Below, in pieces: positions 18,999 through 28,233 of a stretch of DNA of 64,000 bases. Position 1 is the stretch's first letter. Every line of letters starts with the position of its first letter. The translations under genes and the position numbers were made by a program. Under the pieces are notes generated by a model. It was given only the letters and a program-made list of their open reading frames with translations. It ran no database searches and was not told where the DNA came from. The stretch is from Methylobacterium persicinum. Its GTDB lineage: Bacteria; Pseudomonadota; Alphaproteobacteria; Rhizobiales; Beijerinckiaceae. The stretch spans positions 31,594-95,593 of the forward strand of contig NZ_BPQX01000034.1 in the NCBI RefSeq assembly GCF_022179525.1. Reading direction: 5' to 3'.

Positions 18999-20024
18999 TC
19001 AGACCACGAACAGCAGGTTCAGGCCCGCGCGCCTGAATCCCTCCTCGGCGATCTTCAGGTCGAGACCGTAGGACGCGATGTCGTCGGCCACGGGGTCGAG
19101 GCTCGGCTCCCGGTGCTGGTGCAAGTGCTTAAGGTAGCTGTGGCAGGTGGTGCAGGTCTCGACCTGCACGTCCTTGGAGACTTCATCGAGCCCGTAATAG
19201 CTGATGCCTTCGCCCGCGCCACAGGCGGTGCACCGGATGCGGACGTGGTTCCACAGGGTGCCGCAGAGGGAGCAGCTGAGGTAGCGGGCCTTGTCGGCGG
19301 GGGTCCAGCCGACGATCAGGCTCGCCGTCGGGGCGCCGCCGCAGCAGGGGCAGACTCCGTCCGCCACCGGCTTGAGGGCCTTGGCGTCGAGGCGGGCCGC
19401 CCGCCGCGCGAGGCAGACCTGCAGGGCCGCCGAGACGAACAGACACTCGGCGACGCGCTCCAGCGGAATCGCCCCCTCGAAAACCTGCACGGCGAGATCG
19501 AGGCGGTCCTCCTTGGGAGCAGCTTGCAGGGCGTCCCGCGCCGCCTTTGCCTCCTCCGGCGCGGCGGAGAGGTCGAGGGCCGCGAGCAGGCTGTCGAGGC
19601 CATCGTGAAAGGTCGGGTCGGCCTCGATCACGTGGCGTGAGAGCGGCGGCATGCCGTGCTCGACCCGGACCGCCCGCCCCGCCTCGTCGGGGTCGGCGAC
19701 GTCCCAGCCGGCCGCGGCACGCTCGGCCTCCACGACGCCCTGCGCGCGGGCGACCTCGGCCACGAGGCGCAGATAGGCTTCGAGGGTGTGGCCGGGCGCC
19801 AGGGCCAGCAGGCGCACGGCCCGGGCCTTGAAAAGGGCACCAGGTTCCGGCAGGCGCACGAAGGGCACCGAGCCGGAGATGCCGATCTTGTCGGGATCGG
19901 GCTTGATCTCGTCGAAGGACTTTTTGTCGGCGGGGGCGGGCTCGCCCCTGGTCATCTCGTCCTCGGGCTTTTCACCCTTGGACGCAGCGCCGCGCTTGAA
20001 GAACCGAACCACGGGTGAAATCAC
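18999..20024 (-). CDS. fdhE: Formate dehydrogenase accessory protein FdhE
   Basis: A 341-residue cytoplasmic protein needed for maturation of respiratory formate dehydrogenases. The N-terminal half is helical. The C-terminal half has the rubredoxin-like cysteine pairs 'CPCCGGAPTASLIVG', 'LSCSLCGTLW', 'RIRCTACGAGEGISYYG' and 'VETCTTCHSYLK', which bind iron. It is slightly longer than the E. coli protein because of a charged N-terminal extension. It is the last gene of fdoG-fdoH-fdoI-fdhE and is separated from fdoI by a dispersed repeat. Confidence 0.93.
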   Translation of the reverse strand: MISPVVRFFKRGAASKGEKPEDEMTRGEPAPADKKSFDEIKPDPDKIGISGSVPFVRLPEPGALFKARAVRLLALAPGHTLEAYLRLVAEVARAQGVVEAERAAAGWDVADPDEAGRAVRVEHGMPPLSRHVIEADPTFHDGLDSLLAALDLSAAPEEAKAARDALQAAPKEDRLDLAVQVFEGAIPLERVAECLFVSAALQVCLARRAARLDAKALKPVADGVCPCCGGAPTASLIVGWTPADKARYLSCSLCGTLWNHVRIRCTACGAGEGISYYGLDEVSKDVQVETCTTCHSYLKHLHQHREPSLDPVADDIASYGLDLKIAEEGFRRAGLNLLFVV

Positions 20025-20055
20025 CTTCTCGTCACGTATCCGCGCAGAAGTGCCT

Positions 20056-20151
20056 GCCCGTCATTGCGATCGACGCGAAGCAATCCAGGGTGGCGCGACA
20101 TCGGAGGACGTGGCGCTTCCCTGGATTGCTTCGCGTCGCTCGCAATGACGG
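20056..20151. repeat. Dispersed repeat, 'gaagCAATCCAg' family
   Basis: The outer arms cgtcattgcga / tcgcaatgacg enclose gcgaagcaatccagg / cctggattgcttcgc, a near-perfect long hairpin. It separates fdoI from fdhE within one operon, so it would be part of the transcript. Confidence 0.85.
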
Positions 20152-20163
20152 CGAGGGAGGCCC

Positions 20164-20886
20164 CTACGACCCGCGCTTGTCCACCGGCCCCCGCCGGGCG
20201 AGGCCGCCAGCGATCTGCCGGAACCACTTGCGGTGATGCCGGTAGGCCCAGCCGCCGGTGACGGTGCCGCGGACCATCGCCCGGCCGGTGCCGCGCACCC
20301 AGATGCCCGCATAGATATGCACCACGATGATCGCGATGGCGACGACCGCCGCGAGCGAGTGGGCCAGGAGCGCCCAGCGCTGAGTCTCGATCGTGGTCAG
20401 CCCACCGAAATAGGTGTTCCAGATCATGAGGCCGGAGACCAGCATCACGGCGATCAGGCCGGTCTGGCCCCAGAACACCATCTTCTGCCCGGCATTGTAC
20501 TTGCCGAGTTCCGGCAGCCGGTCCTCGCGGTTGGTCACCACGTCGCCAATCTTCTTGGACCACTCGACATCGTCCTTGTTGGGGATGTTGAGCTTCCAGA
20601 AGCGCACGAACAGGAACACGAAGCTCACGGCGAGCGCCACGCCGAACCACGGATGGATCGCCCGGGTCGCCTGCCCGCCGCCGAACAGGCCGGTGAGGGA
20701 GAACAGGTAGGGCGAGAACATCGCCAGCCCGGAGAGGGTCAGGAGGGTGAACAGGATCGCGGTGATCCAGTGGTTCACCCGCTGCACGCCGGTATAGCGG
20801 GGCACGTAGAGCACTTCAGGGGCGGCGCCCTTGTCCTGATGCAGGGGCCGGGTCTCCCCGTCGCGGATATCGGTGTGGATCGTCAT
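20164..20886 (-). CDS. fdoI: Formate dehydrogenase gamma subunit, cytochrome b556
   Basis: A 240-residue integral membrane protein with four helices. It binds two b haems and passes electrons from the FdoH iron-sulfur chain to quinone. 'RYTGVQRVNHWITAILFTLLTLSG' carries the first haem histidine, and 'ALLAHSLAAVVAIAIIVVHIYAGI' provides two more. The start at 20886 ('MTIHTDIRDG') is chosen because the further-upstream frame runs through a dispersed repeat. It lies 129 bases after fdoH; that spacer is filled by the multi-hairpin repeat. Confidence 0.92.
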   Translation of the reverse strand: MTIHTDIRDGETRPLHQDKGAAPEVLYVPRYTGVQRVNHWITAILFTLLTLSGLAMFSPYLFSLTGLFGGGQATRAIHPWFGVALAVSFVFLFVRFWKLNIPNKDDVEWSKKIGDVVTNREDRLPELGKYNAGQKMVFWGQTGLIAVMLVSGLMIWNTYFGGLTTIETQRWALLAHSLAAVVAIAIIVVHIYAGIWVRGTGRAMVRGTVTGGWAYRHHRKWFRQIAGGLARRGPVDKRGS

Positions 20887-20906
20887 CGGCTTCACCCGGA
20901 AATCAT

Positions 20907-21010
20907 GGGTTTCAAAAGGGCGAGCCCTTTTGCGGGTGCAGGGCGGAGCCCTGCGAGATGCCGGGATTTTACCCCGGCACCCCACCAAAGGGATTTCCCT
21001 TTGGAAACCC
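20907..21010. repeat. Multi-hairpin dispersed repeat (copy B, intact) inside the fdo operon
   Basis: A closing stem gggtttc/gaaaccc surrounds four hairpins: caaaagggc-ga-gcccttttg, gcagggc-gga-gccctgc, gccggg...cccggc and ccaaaggg-attt-ccctttgg. The conserved boxes GGGTGCAG (20934-20941) and accccaccaaaggg are shared with copy A (391-427 + 2440-2518), while the stem sequences differ but still pair. It occupies nearly all of the fdoH-fdoI spacer. Confidence 0.8.
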
Positions 21011-21015
21011 CCTAC

Positions 21016-21948
21016 CTAGTGCGGCCGTGCCTCGCCGCCGTCCTGGCGGCGCTTGGCGTCGGCCATCTCGACGGCCTCTTCCTCTTCCTCCGGCGCGACC
21101 TCGTTCGGCCCCGCCGTGACGTAGTGGAAGAAGCCGGCCACCGCCGCGAAGCCCATGGCGGCCAGCCCGAACACCTTGGCCCCGCCCTTCCAGAAGGCGA
21201 CCAGCGGGGAGATCTTCGGGTCGTTCGGCAGGCCGGAATAGAGGCTCGGCTGGTCGGCATGGTGCAGCACGTACATGACGTGCGTGCCCCCGACGCCGGC
21301 CGGGTCGTAGAGCCCGGCATGCTCGAACCCGCGGGACTTCAGATCCTCCACGCGCGTCTGCGCCTGGTCGATCATCGCCTGCTTGGTGCCGAACATGATC
21401 GAGCCGGTCGGGCAGGCCTTGGCGCAGGCCGGAGCCTGACCCACCGCCACCCGGTCCGAACACAGGGTGCACTTGTACGCCTTGTGGTCGGTCTGGCTGA
21501 TCCGCGGGATGTTGAAGGGGCAGCCCTTCACGCAATACCCGCAGCCGATGCAGTTCTCTTCGATGAAGTCGACGATGCCGTTGGAGTACTGCACGATCGC
21601 GCCCGGGGACGGGCACGCCTTGAGGCAGCCCGGCTCTGTGCAGTGCATGCAGCCGTCCTTGCGGATCAGCCACTCGAGGTGGTTCGTCTGCGGGTTCTCG
21701 TATTCCTCGAACCGCATCAGGGTCCAGGTCTTCGCCGTCAGGTCATGGGGGTTCTGGTAGGTCCCCGTGTTGACGCCGATGTCGTCGCGCAGGTCGTTCC
21801 ACTCCTCGCAGGCCGATTGGCAGGCCTTGCAGCCGATGCACTTCGACACGTCGATGAGCTTGGCGACCTCCACCTGGCGGCGGATCTCCGGCGGCGTCTC
21901 CGTGGAGGCGGAGCGCTGGCGGATGTCGAGGGAGCTATAGTCAGCCAT
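21016..21948 (-). CDS. fdoH: Formate dehydrogenase beta subunit, four-[4Fe-4S] ferredoxin
   Basis: A 310-residue iron-sulfur subunit. Sixteen cysteines sit in four ferredoxin-type motifs: '[14 protein letters not shown]', '[18 protein letters not shown]', '[17 protein letters not shown]' and '[23 protein letters not shown]'. A C-terminal membrane helix ('[19 protein letters not shown]') anchors it. It carries electrons from the molybdenum site in FdoG to haem in FdoI on the periplasmic side. It starts 15 bases after fdoG and is clearly co-transcribed with it. The C-terminal tail after the helix is acidic and then basic. Confidence 0.95.
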   Translation of the reverse strand: MADYSSLDIRQRSASTETPPEIRRQVEVAKLIDVSKCIGCKACQSACEEWNDLRDDIGVNTGTYQNPHDLTAKTWTLMRFEEYENPQTNHLEWLIRKDGCMHCTEPGCLKACPSPGAIVQYSNGIVDFIEENCIGCGYCVKGCPFNIPRISQTDHKAYKCTLCSDRVAVGQAPACAKACPTGSIMFGTKQAMIDQAQTRVEDLKSRGFEHAGLYDPAGVGGTHVMYVLHHADQPSLYSGLPNDPKISPLVAFWKGGAKVFGLAAMGFAAVAGFFHYVTAGPNEVAPEEEEEAVEMADAKRRQDGGEARPH

Positions 21949-21963
21949 GATGCATGCTCCCCC

Positions 21964-24900
21964 TTACGCGACCGCATCCGAGGGCGGAGTGGTCGGCTCG
22001 ATGTTCACGAGCCAAGCCTTGAACTCCGGCGTCTCGGTGTTGGCGTCGCCGACGACGGGCGTCAGCGAGTTCGGGTGCCATCCCTTCTTGGTCAGGCCCA
22101 TGAAACCCCAGTGCTGCGGGATGCCGACGACGTGGACGGGCTTGCCGTCGCAGATCAGCGGCTTGATCCGCTTGGTCACCAGGGCCTTGGCCTTCAGGGA
22201 GCCGCGCTTCGACCAGACGCGGACCCATGAGCCCTTCTCGATGCCCTTTTCCTTGGCGAGCTCCTCCGAGATCTCCACGAAGGCCTCCGGCTGGAGGATC
22301 GCGTTGATCCGGGCGTGCTTGGTCCACCCATGGAAGTGCTCGGTGAGGCGGTAGCTCGTCGCCGCGTAGGGGTAATCCTTCGCGTCGCCGAGGTCGGCGA
22401 GGTCGTCCTTGAAGATCCGGGCCGCCGGGGCGCCCTTGATCCGCGGGAAGGCGACGTTCTGCACCGGGGACTCGAAGGGCTCGTAGTGCGCCGGGAACGG
22501 CCCGTCGCGCATGAGGCCCCGGGTCCAAAGGCGGGCGACGCCCTCCTGGTTGAGGATGAACGGGCCGACGCCCTTATCGGGTGCCACGGTGACGCCGTAG
22601 TCCGGCACGTCGAAGCCGATCCACTGCTTGCCGTTCCACTCGATGAGCTTCTTCTTCTCCGACCAGGGCTTGCCCTCGGGGTCGCAGGAGGCGCGGTTGT
22701 AGAGCACCCGCCGGTTGGCAGGCCACGCGAAGGCCCAGTTGGGGGCGATGCCCTTGTCGCCGGGGTCGGTGTTGTCCCGGCGGGCCATCATGTTGCCCTT
22801 CTCGGTGTAGCAGCCGGAATAGATCCAGCAGCCACAGGCCGTCGAGCCGTCGTCCTTGAGCTGGGCGAAGCCGTCCACCTGCCGCCCGGCCGGGAGCGGA
22901 GCCCCGTTCAGGTCGGTGGTCTGGGTCACGGTGTAGCCGTTGAGCTCGCGGGCAAGCTCCGTCGGCGTCGGCGAATCCGCGACGGCGTAGTTCCAGGTCA
23001 GGTTGACCATCGCGTCGGGGAAGGCGCCCCCGTCCTTCTGGTACATCTCCTTCATGCGGAGGAAGATCCCCGACATGATCTCGATGTCCGAACGGCACTC
23101 GCCCGGGGCCTCCTGAGCCTGCCAGTGCCACTGGAGCCAGCGCGACGAGTTGGAGAGGGAGCCCTCCTCCTCGACGAACAGGGTGGTCGGCAGCTCGAAC
23201 ACCTCGGTCTGGATCTTGGTCGGATCCACGGGATTGTACTCGCCGTGGTTCTCCCAGAACCGGGCCGTCTCGGTCTTGAGCGGATCCATCACCACGATGA
23301 ACTTCATCTTGGAGAAGGCTTCCGTCATCTTGGCGCGATTCGGGAACGTCATCAGGGGGTTGAAGCCCTGGATGATGTAGCCGGTCATCTTGCCCTGCTT
23401 CGCGAGCTCGAAGCCGCGCAGCACGTCGTAGGTCGGCACGTCGAGCTTGGGCAGGTAGTCGTAGGCCCAGTCGTTCTCCTTGGCCGCCTTGTCGCCCCAC
23501 ATCGCCTTCTGGAACGAGACGAAGAACTTGTTGTAGTTCTGCCAGTAGCTCGTCTGTCCCGGACGCAGCGGCTTGAACTGCCGCTTGGCGATGTAGCTCG
23601 CGTAGTCGGGCTCCTTTTCCACGGGGATGTTGAGATAGCCGGGGATGAGGTTGCTCATCAGCCCGATATCGGTCAGCCCCTGGATGTTGGAGTGGCCACG
23701 CAGCGCGTTCATGCCGCCGCCGAGCATGCCGATGTTCCCGAGCAGGGTCTGCACGATGCACATCGAGCGGATGTTCTGCGAGCCCTTGGAATGGTGCGTC
23801 CAGCCCAGCGCGTAGAGCGAGGTCATGACCCGCTCCGGCGACGAGGTGGTCGCGATCATCTCGCAGACCTTGAGGAACGTCTCCTTGGGCGAGCCGCAGA
23901 TCGTCTCCACCATCTCGGGGGTGTAGATCGCGACGTGCTTCTTCAGGAGCTGCATGACGCAGCGCGGGTGCTGCATCGTCTCGTCCACCACGGCGTAGCC
24001 GTCGGGGCCGATCTCGTAGTCCCAGGTGGTCTTGTCGTAGTCGCGCTTGTCGGCATCGTAGCCGGCGAACAGACCGTCCACGAAGTCGTAGCCCTCACGG
24101 ACCACATAGCCGGCGTTCGTATAGGCTGAGACGTAGCGCTTCTGGATCTTGTCGTTGTCGAGGAGGTACTTGGCCACGCCCGACAGGAACGCGATGTCCG
24201 TCCCCTGCCGGATCGGGCAGTAGAGATCGGCCACCGACGCCGTGCGGGTGAAGCGCGGGTCCACGACGATGAGCTTGGCGTTGTTATGCGCCTTCGCCTC
24301 GACGACCCACTTGAAGCCGCAGGGGTGAGCTTCGGCGGCATTGCCGCCCATCACGGTGATGACGTCCGCGTGCTTGATGTCCATCCAGAGGTTGGTCATC
24401 GCACCGCGTCCGAAGGAGGGCGCCAAACTGGCGACCGACGGACCGTGTCAAACTCTTGCCTGGTTGTCGAAGACCAGGGCCCCCATGCTTCGGACCACCT
24501 TGTAGGTGAGCCAAGCCGTCTCGTTAGTGGTGGCCGAGGCCCCGAGGAAGCCCATCGTGGTCCAGCGGTTGACCGTGAGGTCCCCGTTCTTGGCCACGAA
24601 GTTCCGGTCCCGGTCCTCCTTCATCAGGGTGGCGATCCGGTCCAGGGCGAAGTCCCAGGAGACCCGCTTGAACTCGGAGCTGCCCGGTGCCCGGTGGAGC
24701 GGGTACTTGGTCCGGGTGTCGGCGTGGACGAAGTCCAGGAGGGCCGAACCCTTGGGGCAGAGGGTGCCGCGGTTGATCGGATGATCCGGATCGCCCTCGA
24801 TATGCATCACCGACGAGCGGGCGTTCTTCGACCGGTCGCCGAGGCTGTAGAGGATGACGCCGCAGGCCACCGAGCAATAGGGGCAGGTGTTGCGGGTCTC

Positions 24901-25044
24901 GCGCATCTGCGCGAGCTTGAACGGCCGCACCGCGGCGGCCATGGCGGGTTCCAACCCGCCGAAGCCGAGGGCCCCGAGGGACCCTCCTGCAAGACCGGCG
25001 CCGACCCCTTTCAAAAGGCCGCGCCGGGAGACCTGGACCGTCAT
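21964..25044 (-). CDS. fdoG: Selenocysteine-containing formate dehydrogenase alpha subunit
   Basis: A 1026-residue molybdopterin formate dehydrogenase read through an in-frame TGA at 24448-24450, which encodes residue 199. The context V-TGA-HGPSVASLAP matches the active-site Sec region of E. coli FdnG/FdoG (Sec196), and both halves are full and in register, so this is a selenoprotein and not a broken gene. The N-terminus has a twin-arginine signal ('SRRGLLKG', residues 6-13) for folded export. A [4Fe-4S] site is formed by Cys54, Cys57, Cys61 and Cys96. It oxidises formate in the periplasm and passes electrons to FdoH and FdoI. It depends on tRNA-Sec (36409-36501) and on selA/B/D, which are not in the window. 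The ribosome site agggag is good. Confidence 0.95.
24408..24450 (-). promoter_or_regulatory. Bacterial SECIS-like hairpin at the fdoG UGA codon
   Basis: On the mRNA, UGA is followed by a stem-loop: GUCCG (24443-24439) pairs with CGGAC (24412-24408), and the apical CGCCA pairs with UGGCG around the loop GUU. There is an unpaired U just below the apical stem. This is the layout of the SelB-binding SECIS element of E. coli fdhF/fdnG, with its apical loop about 20 bases after the UGA. Confidence 0.8.
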
Positions 25045-25227
25045 GTCCGCTCCCTGCTGTAAACTGGTTTAATTCGAACCTGTCACAGAGAACCGGGCGC
25101 GAGGCAAGTGCGGTGGCATGACACGGGAAGCGATTCTGCTATCCTTCCCGGCCACGGTTTTCACCTGGTCTTAATCCATGCTCTCGCGGCAGAATATTTC
25201 CTCTTGGCCGGAGCCAGGCTAGAGCCG

Positions 25228-25557
25228 TCAGCGCGAAGGATTAGCCGGGTTGTTGCCTGACGGGGAGGGCGTCCGGTGGTCGAGGGGCGCCTGGGGGTCC
25301 GTCGCGGAGTTGCCCGTGGGGTTGGCGGCCGGGACCGGGCGGTCCTTGTTCTCGCTGATGGAGTTGCCGCCGGGGTTGGGGGCATCCTTGGCCGCCGATT
25401 CCTCCCGCGGCACGGGGGCCTGGCTCCAGCCGTCCTGGGCGCTGCGGGACTTGTCGCCCATGGCGTCGACTCCCTTGATCTCCCCGGGCTTGGTCTGGGC
25501 CAGGGCGGGTGTCGCCGCGACCAGCAGGACGGCGAGGGCGGCGGCGATGCGGGACAA
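25228..25557 (-). CDS. Small exported hypothetical protein
   Basis: A 109-residue protein with a typical signal peptide ('IAALAVLLVAATPALA' region, cleavage before QTKPGE). A low-complexity mature part rich in Pro, Asn, Ser and Gly follows, with repeats of 'NPxGNS' ('NPGGNSISEN', 'NPTGNSATD', 'SGNNPANPS'). No ATG fits; a TTG at 25557 with GGAG 7 bases ahead gives the best start. It lies about 180 bases upstream of fdoG on the same strand. That spacer (25045-25227) holds no other gene and presumably the fdo promoter. No domain is recognised. Confidence 0.55.
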   Translation of the reverse strand: MSRIAAALAVLLVAATPALAQTKPGEIKGVDAMGDKSRSAQDGWSQAPVPREESAAKDAPNPGGNSISENKDRPVPAANPTGNSATDPQAPLDHRTPSPSGNNPANPSR

Positions 25558-25779
25558 GGGTTTCTCCAGGTGAACGGGTGTTCCGGGCAACGTCGCCCCG
25601 GTTCGGCCAGTTCCGCCCCAAGCCGCCGCAGGCCACTTCAAGCCGCCGCAGGCCGCCGCAGGCCGCCGGCCCCGACGGGTTCGTCGCAAATCGAGGGGGA
25701 GAGGTGAGGGGGCGTTAACCACGCACTGCCATCCTCGGGCTGCCCGAATCCGCTTCCACCCCGCCCGAGGCCCGCCGCC

Positions 25780-25986
25780 ATGTCCAAGACGCACGCCGAG
25801 CGGTCGCCGCAATCCGCCGATCCCGCCCCCGCGATGGGTCCCTCCGGCGCCACGCCGCCCCTCAGCCCCGCCGTCCGCCGCCATCTCGGCCGGAACCTGC
25901 AGGGCCACTACGCCGAGGCCCTCTCGGAGCCCGTGAGCGAGCGCCTGGAGGCCCTTATCGCCCAGCTCGACAAGCCGTCCCGCTGA
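25780..25986 (+). CDS. NepR-family anti-sigma factor (isolated)
   Basis: A 68-residue protein. Its disordered Pro-rich N-terminus is followed by 'AVRRHLGRNLQGHYAEALSEPVSERLEALIAQLD', which matches NepR: helix 1 of the 'IGxxLRxxYxxVVxEPVPDRFxxLLxxLD' pattern. NepR sequesters the extracytoplasmic sigma factor EcfG until phosphorylated PhyR displaces it, which controls the general stress response. Canonical nepR sits beside ecfG and phyR; neither is here, so this is likely an additional paralogue. A good ATG follows a GC-rich leader. Confidence 0.75.
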   Translation: MSKTHAERSPQSADPAPAMGPSGATPPLSPAVRRHLGRNLQGHYAEALSEPVSERLEALIAQLDKPSR

Positions 25987-26227
25987 GCGCGTCCGCCGGG
26001 CCTGCAACGCGATCGCCGAGGCGCTCCGCCCTGCGCCTTCCTGTGCGCCAGCACACATAAGATCGTTCTTTCTTTCATACGGCCTGTGGCAGGAATTTCC
26101 ATCTGGGTTCTGCGGGACCCGGAGAAGATGCTCACTTTCTCCCTCGGAAACCGGCTCCATTTCCTTCTCCCGAGGTCGCCACGTGCAGCCGTCGGGTCTC
26201 CGGCCGTACCCCCCTTCGCTTGACTTC

Positions 26228-26247
26228 GTTCGTTAGAAAGAACGAAC
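26228..26247. promoter_or_regulatory. Palindrome upstream of the sulfate-uptake operon
   Basis: GTTCGTT (26228-26234) and AACGAAC (26241-26247) are exact inverted arms around agaaag. The half-motif gaaagaac also appears in reverse at 26064-26075 (gttctttctttc). It lies about 50 bases before the Sbp start, so it is a candidate operator (for example for a CysB-like regulator). Apart from this, 25987-26294 holds no gene. Confidence 0.5.
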
Positions 26248-26294
26248 TCCGCGCCGCATCCCGGATTGTGGTCCGGGTTTGGCCGGAGGATCCG

Positions 26295-27344
26295 ATGCGG
26301 ACGGTGTGGCACTCGATGACCCGGACAGGCAGCGTGCCCGGATCCCGCCGGGCCGGATGCCTCGCCCTGCTCGGCGCCCTGGCGCTCGGCCTCGCGGCGC
26401 CCGCCGCAGGAGCGCAGACCGCCCTCCTCAACGTCTCCTACGACCCGACCCGGGAACTGTACCGGGAGATCGACGAGGCCTTCGCCAAGAGCTGGAAGGC
26501 CAAGACCGGCGAGGACGTGACGGTGCGCGCCTCCCACGGCGGCTCGGGGGCCCAGGCCCGGACGGTGATCGACGGCGTGGACGCCGACGTGGTCACGCTG
26601 GGAATCCCCTCCGACATCGACGCCATCGCCAAGCTGACGAAGAAGATTCCCGCCGACTGGCGCGGAAAGCTGCCGAACGAGTCCCTGCCCTACACCTCGA
26701 CGGTGGTGTTCCTCGTCCGGAAGGGCAACCCGAAGGGCGTGAAGGACTGGGGCGACCTCGTGAAGCCCGACGTGAAGGTCATCACCCCCAACCCCAAGAC
26801 CTCGGCGGGCGGGCGCTGGAACTTCCTGGCCGCCTGGGGCTACGCCTATGGCCAGGACAAGGACACGGCCAAGGCCGACGCCTTCGTCGGGCAGCTCTAC
26901 AAGAACGTGCCGGTGCTCGACACCGGCGCCCGGGGCTCCACCGTCACCTTCGCCCAGCGCAGGCTCGGGGACGTGCTGCCGACCTGGGAGAACGAGGCCT
27001 ACCTCGTCCTGCAGGAATTCGGCGCCGACAAGTTCGACATCGTGGTGCCGCCGACCTCCATCTACGCCGAGCCGCCGGTGGCCCTCGTGTCCGCCAACGC
27101 CGAGCGGAAGGGAACGACCAAGGTCGCCCAGGCCTATCTCGACTACCTCTACACCGACGAGGCCCAGGCGATCTTCGCCAAGCACCATTACCGGCCGTTC
27201 AAGGCGGAGGCCGCCAAGGGCGCCGGCCTGCCGGACGTCAAGCTGTTCAAGATCGAGGATTACCAGGGCTCCTGGGACGATATCCAAGCGAAGAACTTCG
27301 ATTCCGACGGCCTGTTCGACCGGCTGAGCCGGGCCGGCCGCTGA
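26295..27344 (+). CDS. sbp: Sulfate/thiosulfate-binding periplasmic protein
   Basis: A 349-residue exported solute-binding protein. The signal peptide is followed by 'LLNVSYDPTRELYREIDEAF', the family opening. 'SHGGSGAQARTVIDGVDADVVTLG' follows, whose Ser/Gly residues hold the sulfate ion, and then 'NPKTSAGGRWNFLAAWGYA' and 'YLYTDEAQAIFAKHHYRP'. It delivers sulfate to CysTWA. The start at 26295 is preferred over 26220 because of the ccggaggat ribosome site and a proper signal peptide. It is the first gene of sbp-cysT-cysW-cysA. Confidence 0.93.
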   Translation: MRTVWHSMTRTGSVPGSRRAGCLALLGALALGLAAPAAGAQTALLNVSYDPTRELYREIDEAFAKSWKAKTGEDVTVRASHGGSGAQARTVIDGVDADVVTLGIPSDIDAIAKLTKKIPADWRGKLPNESLPYTSTVVFLVRKGNPKGVKDWGDLVKPDVKVITPNPKTSAGGRWNFLAAWGYAYGQDKDTAKADAFVGQLYKNVPVLDTGARGSTVTFAQRRLGDVLPTWENEAYLVLQEFGADKFDIVVPPTSIYAEPPVALVSANAERKGTTKVAQAYLDYLYTDEAQAIFAKHHYRPFKAEAAKGAGLPDVKLFKIEDYQGSWDDIQAKNFDSDGLFDRLSRAGR

Positions 27345-27357
27345 GGCTCCGCTTCCG

Positions 27358-28233
27358 ATGGCCGCCACCCTCGCCCCTGCGGACGCGCCGCCGCGCCCGC
27401 CCCGGCCCTTCCGCCGCCCGAGCGTGCTGCCGGGCTTCGGCCTGAGCTTCGGCTACACCCTGGCCTGCCTCGGCCTCGTGGTGCTGCTGCCGCTGGCCGC
27501 CCTGGTCGCCCGGGCCTCCGGGCTCGGCCTGTCCGGGATCTGGAAGGTCGCCACCGACCCGCGGGTGGCGAGCGCCCTCAAGCTCAGCTTCGGCGTGTCG
27601 CTGCTCTCGGCCCTGGTGGCCTCGGTCTTCGGCTTCCTCGTGGCCTGGGTGCTGACCCGCTACGAGTTCCCCGGCCGCAAGATCGTCGATGCGGCGGTGG
27701 ATCTGCCCTTCGCCCTGCCGACGGCGGTGGCGGGCATCGCACTCGCCTCCCTGTACGCCCCGGACGGCCTGGTCGGCGCTCCCCTGGACCGCCTCGGCAT
27801 CCAGGTCGCCTACACGCCGATCGGCGTGTTCGTGGCCATGACCTTCGTCGGCCTGCCCTTCGCCGTGCGGACGGTGCAGCCGCTGATCGCCGAGATCGAC
27901 AAGGAGATCGAGGAGGCCTCGGCGACGCTCGGCGCCTCCCGCCGGTCGACCCTGCTGAAGGTGGTGCTGCCGCCCCTGGTGCCGGCGGTCCTCACGGGCT
28001 TCGCCCTGGCCTTCGCCCGGGGCGTCGGAGAATACGGCTCGGTGATCTTCATCGCCGGCAACCTGCCCTACGTGTCGGAGATCGCCCCGCTCCTCATCGT
28101 CATCAAGCTCTCCGAGTTCGACTACGGCGGCGCGGCGGCCATCGCGACGATCATGCTCGGGATCTCGTTCCTGACCCTGCTCGCCATCAACCTGATCCAG
28201 GCCTGGTCGCGCCGGAGGTTCGGCTATGTCTGA
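27358..28233 (+). CDS. cysT: Sulfate ABC transporter permease CysT
   Basis: A 291-residue inner-membrane permease with six helices after a Pro-rich cytoplasmic start. The coupling motif '[54 protein letters not shown]' region contains the EAA loop that contacts the ATPase. It forms the channel together with CysW. It lies 14 bases after sbp and overlaps cysW by 8 bases, as expected for one operon. Confidence 0.93.
   Translation: MAATLAPADAPPRPPRPFRRPSVLPGFGLSFGYTLACLGLVVLLPLAALVARASGLGLSGIWKVATDPRVASALKLSFGVSLLSALVASVFGFLVAWVLTRYEFPGRKIVDAAVDLPFALPTAVAGIALASLYAPDGLVGAPLDRLGIQVAYTPIGVFVAMTFVGLPFAVRTVQPLIAEIDKEIEEASATLGASRRSTLLKVVLPPLVPAVLTGFALAFARGVGEYGSVIFIAGNLPYVSEIAPLLIVIKLSEFDYGGAAAIATIMLGISFLTLLAINLIQAWSRRRFGYV

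Noticed and set aside
24427-24450. Apparent premature stop splitting fdoG into two genes
   Set aside because: The TGA is at the family's selenocysteine position, the frame is kept on both sides, a SECIS-like hairpin follows, and selC is in the window.
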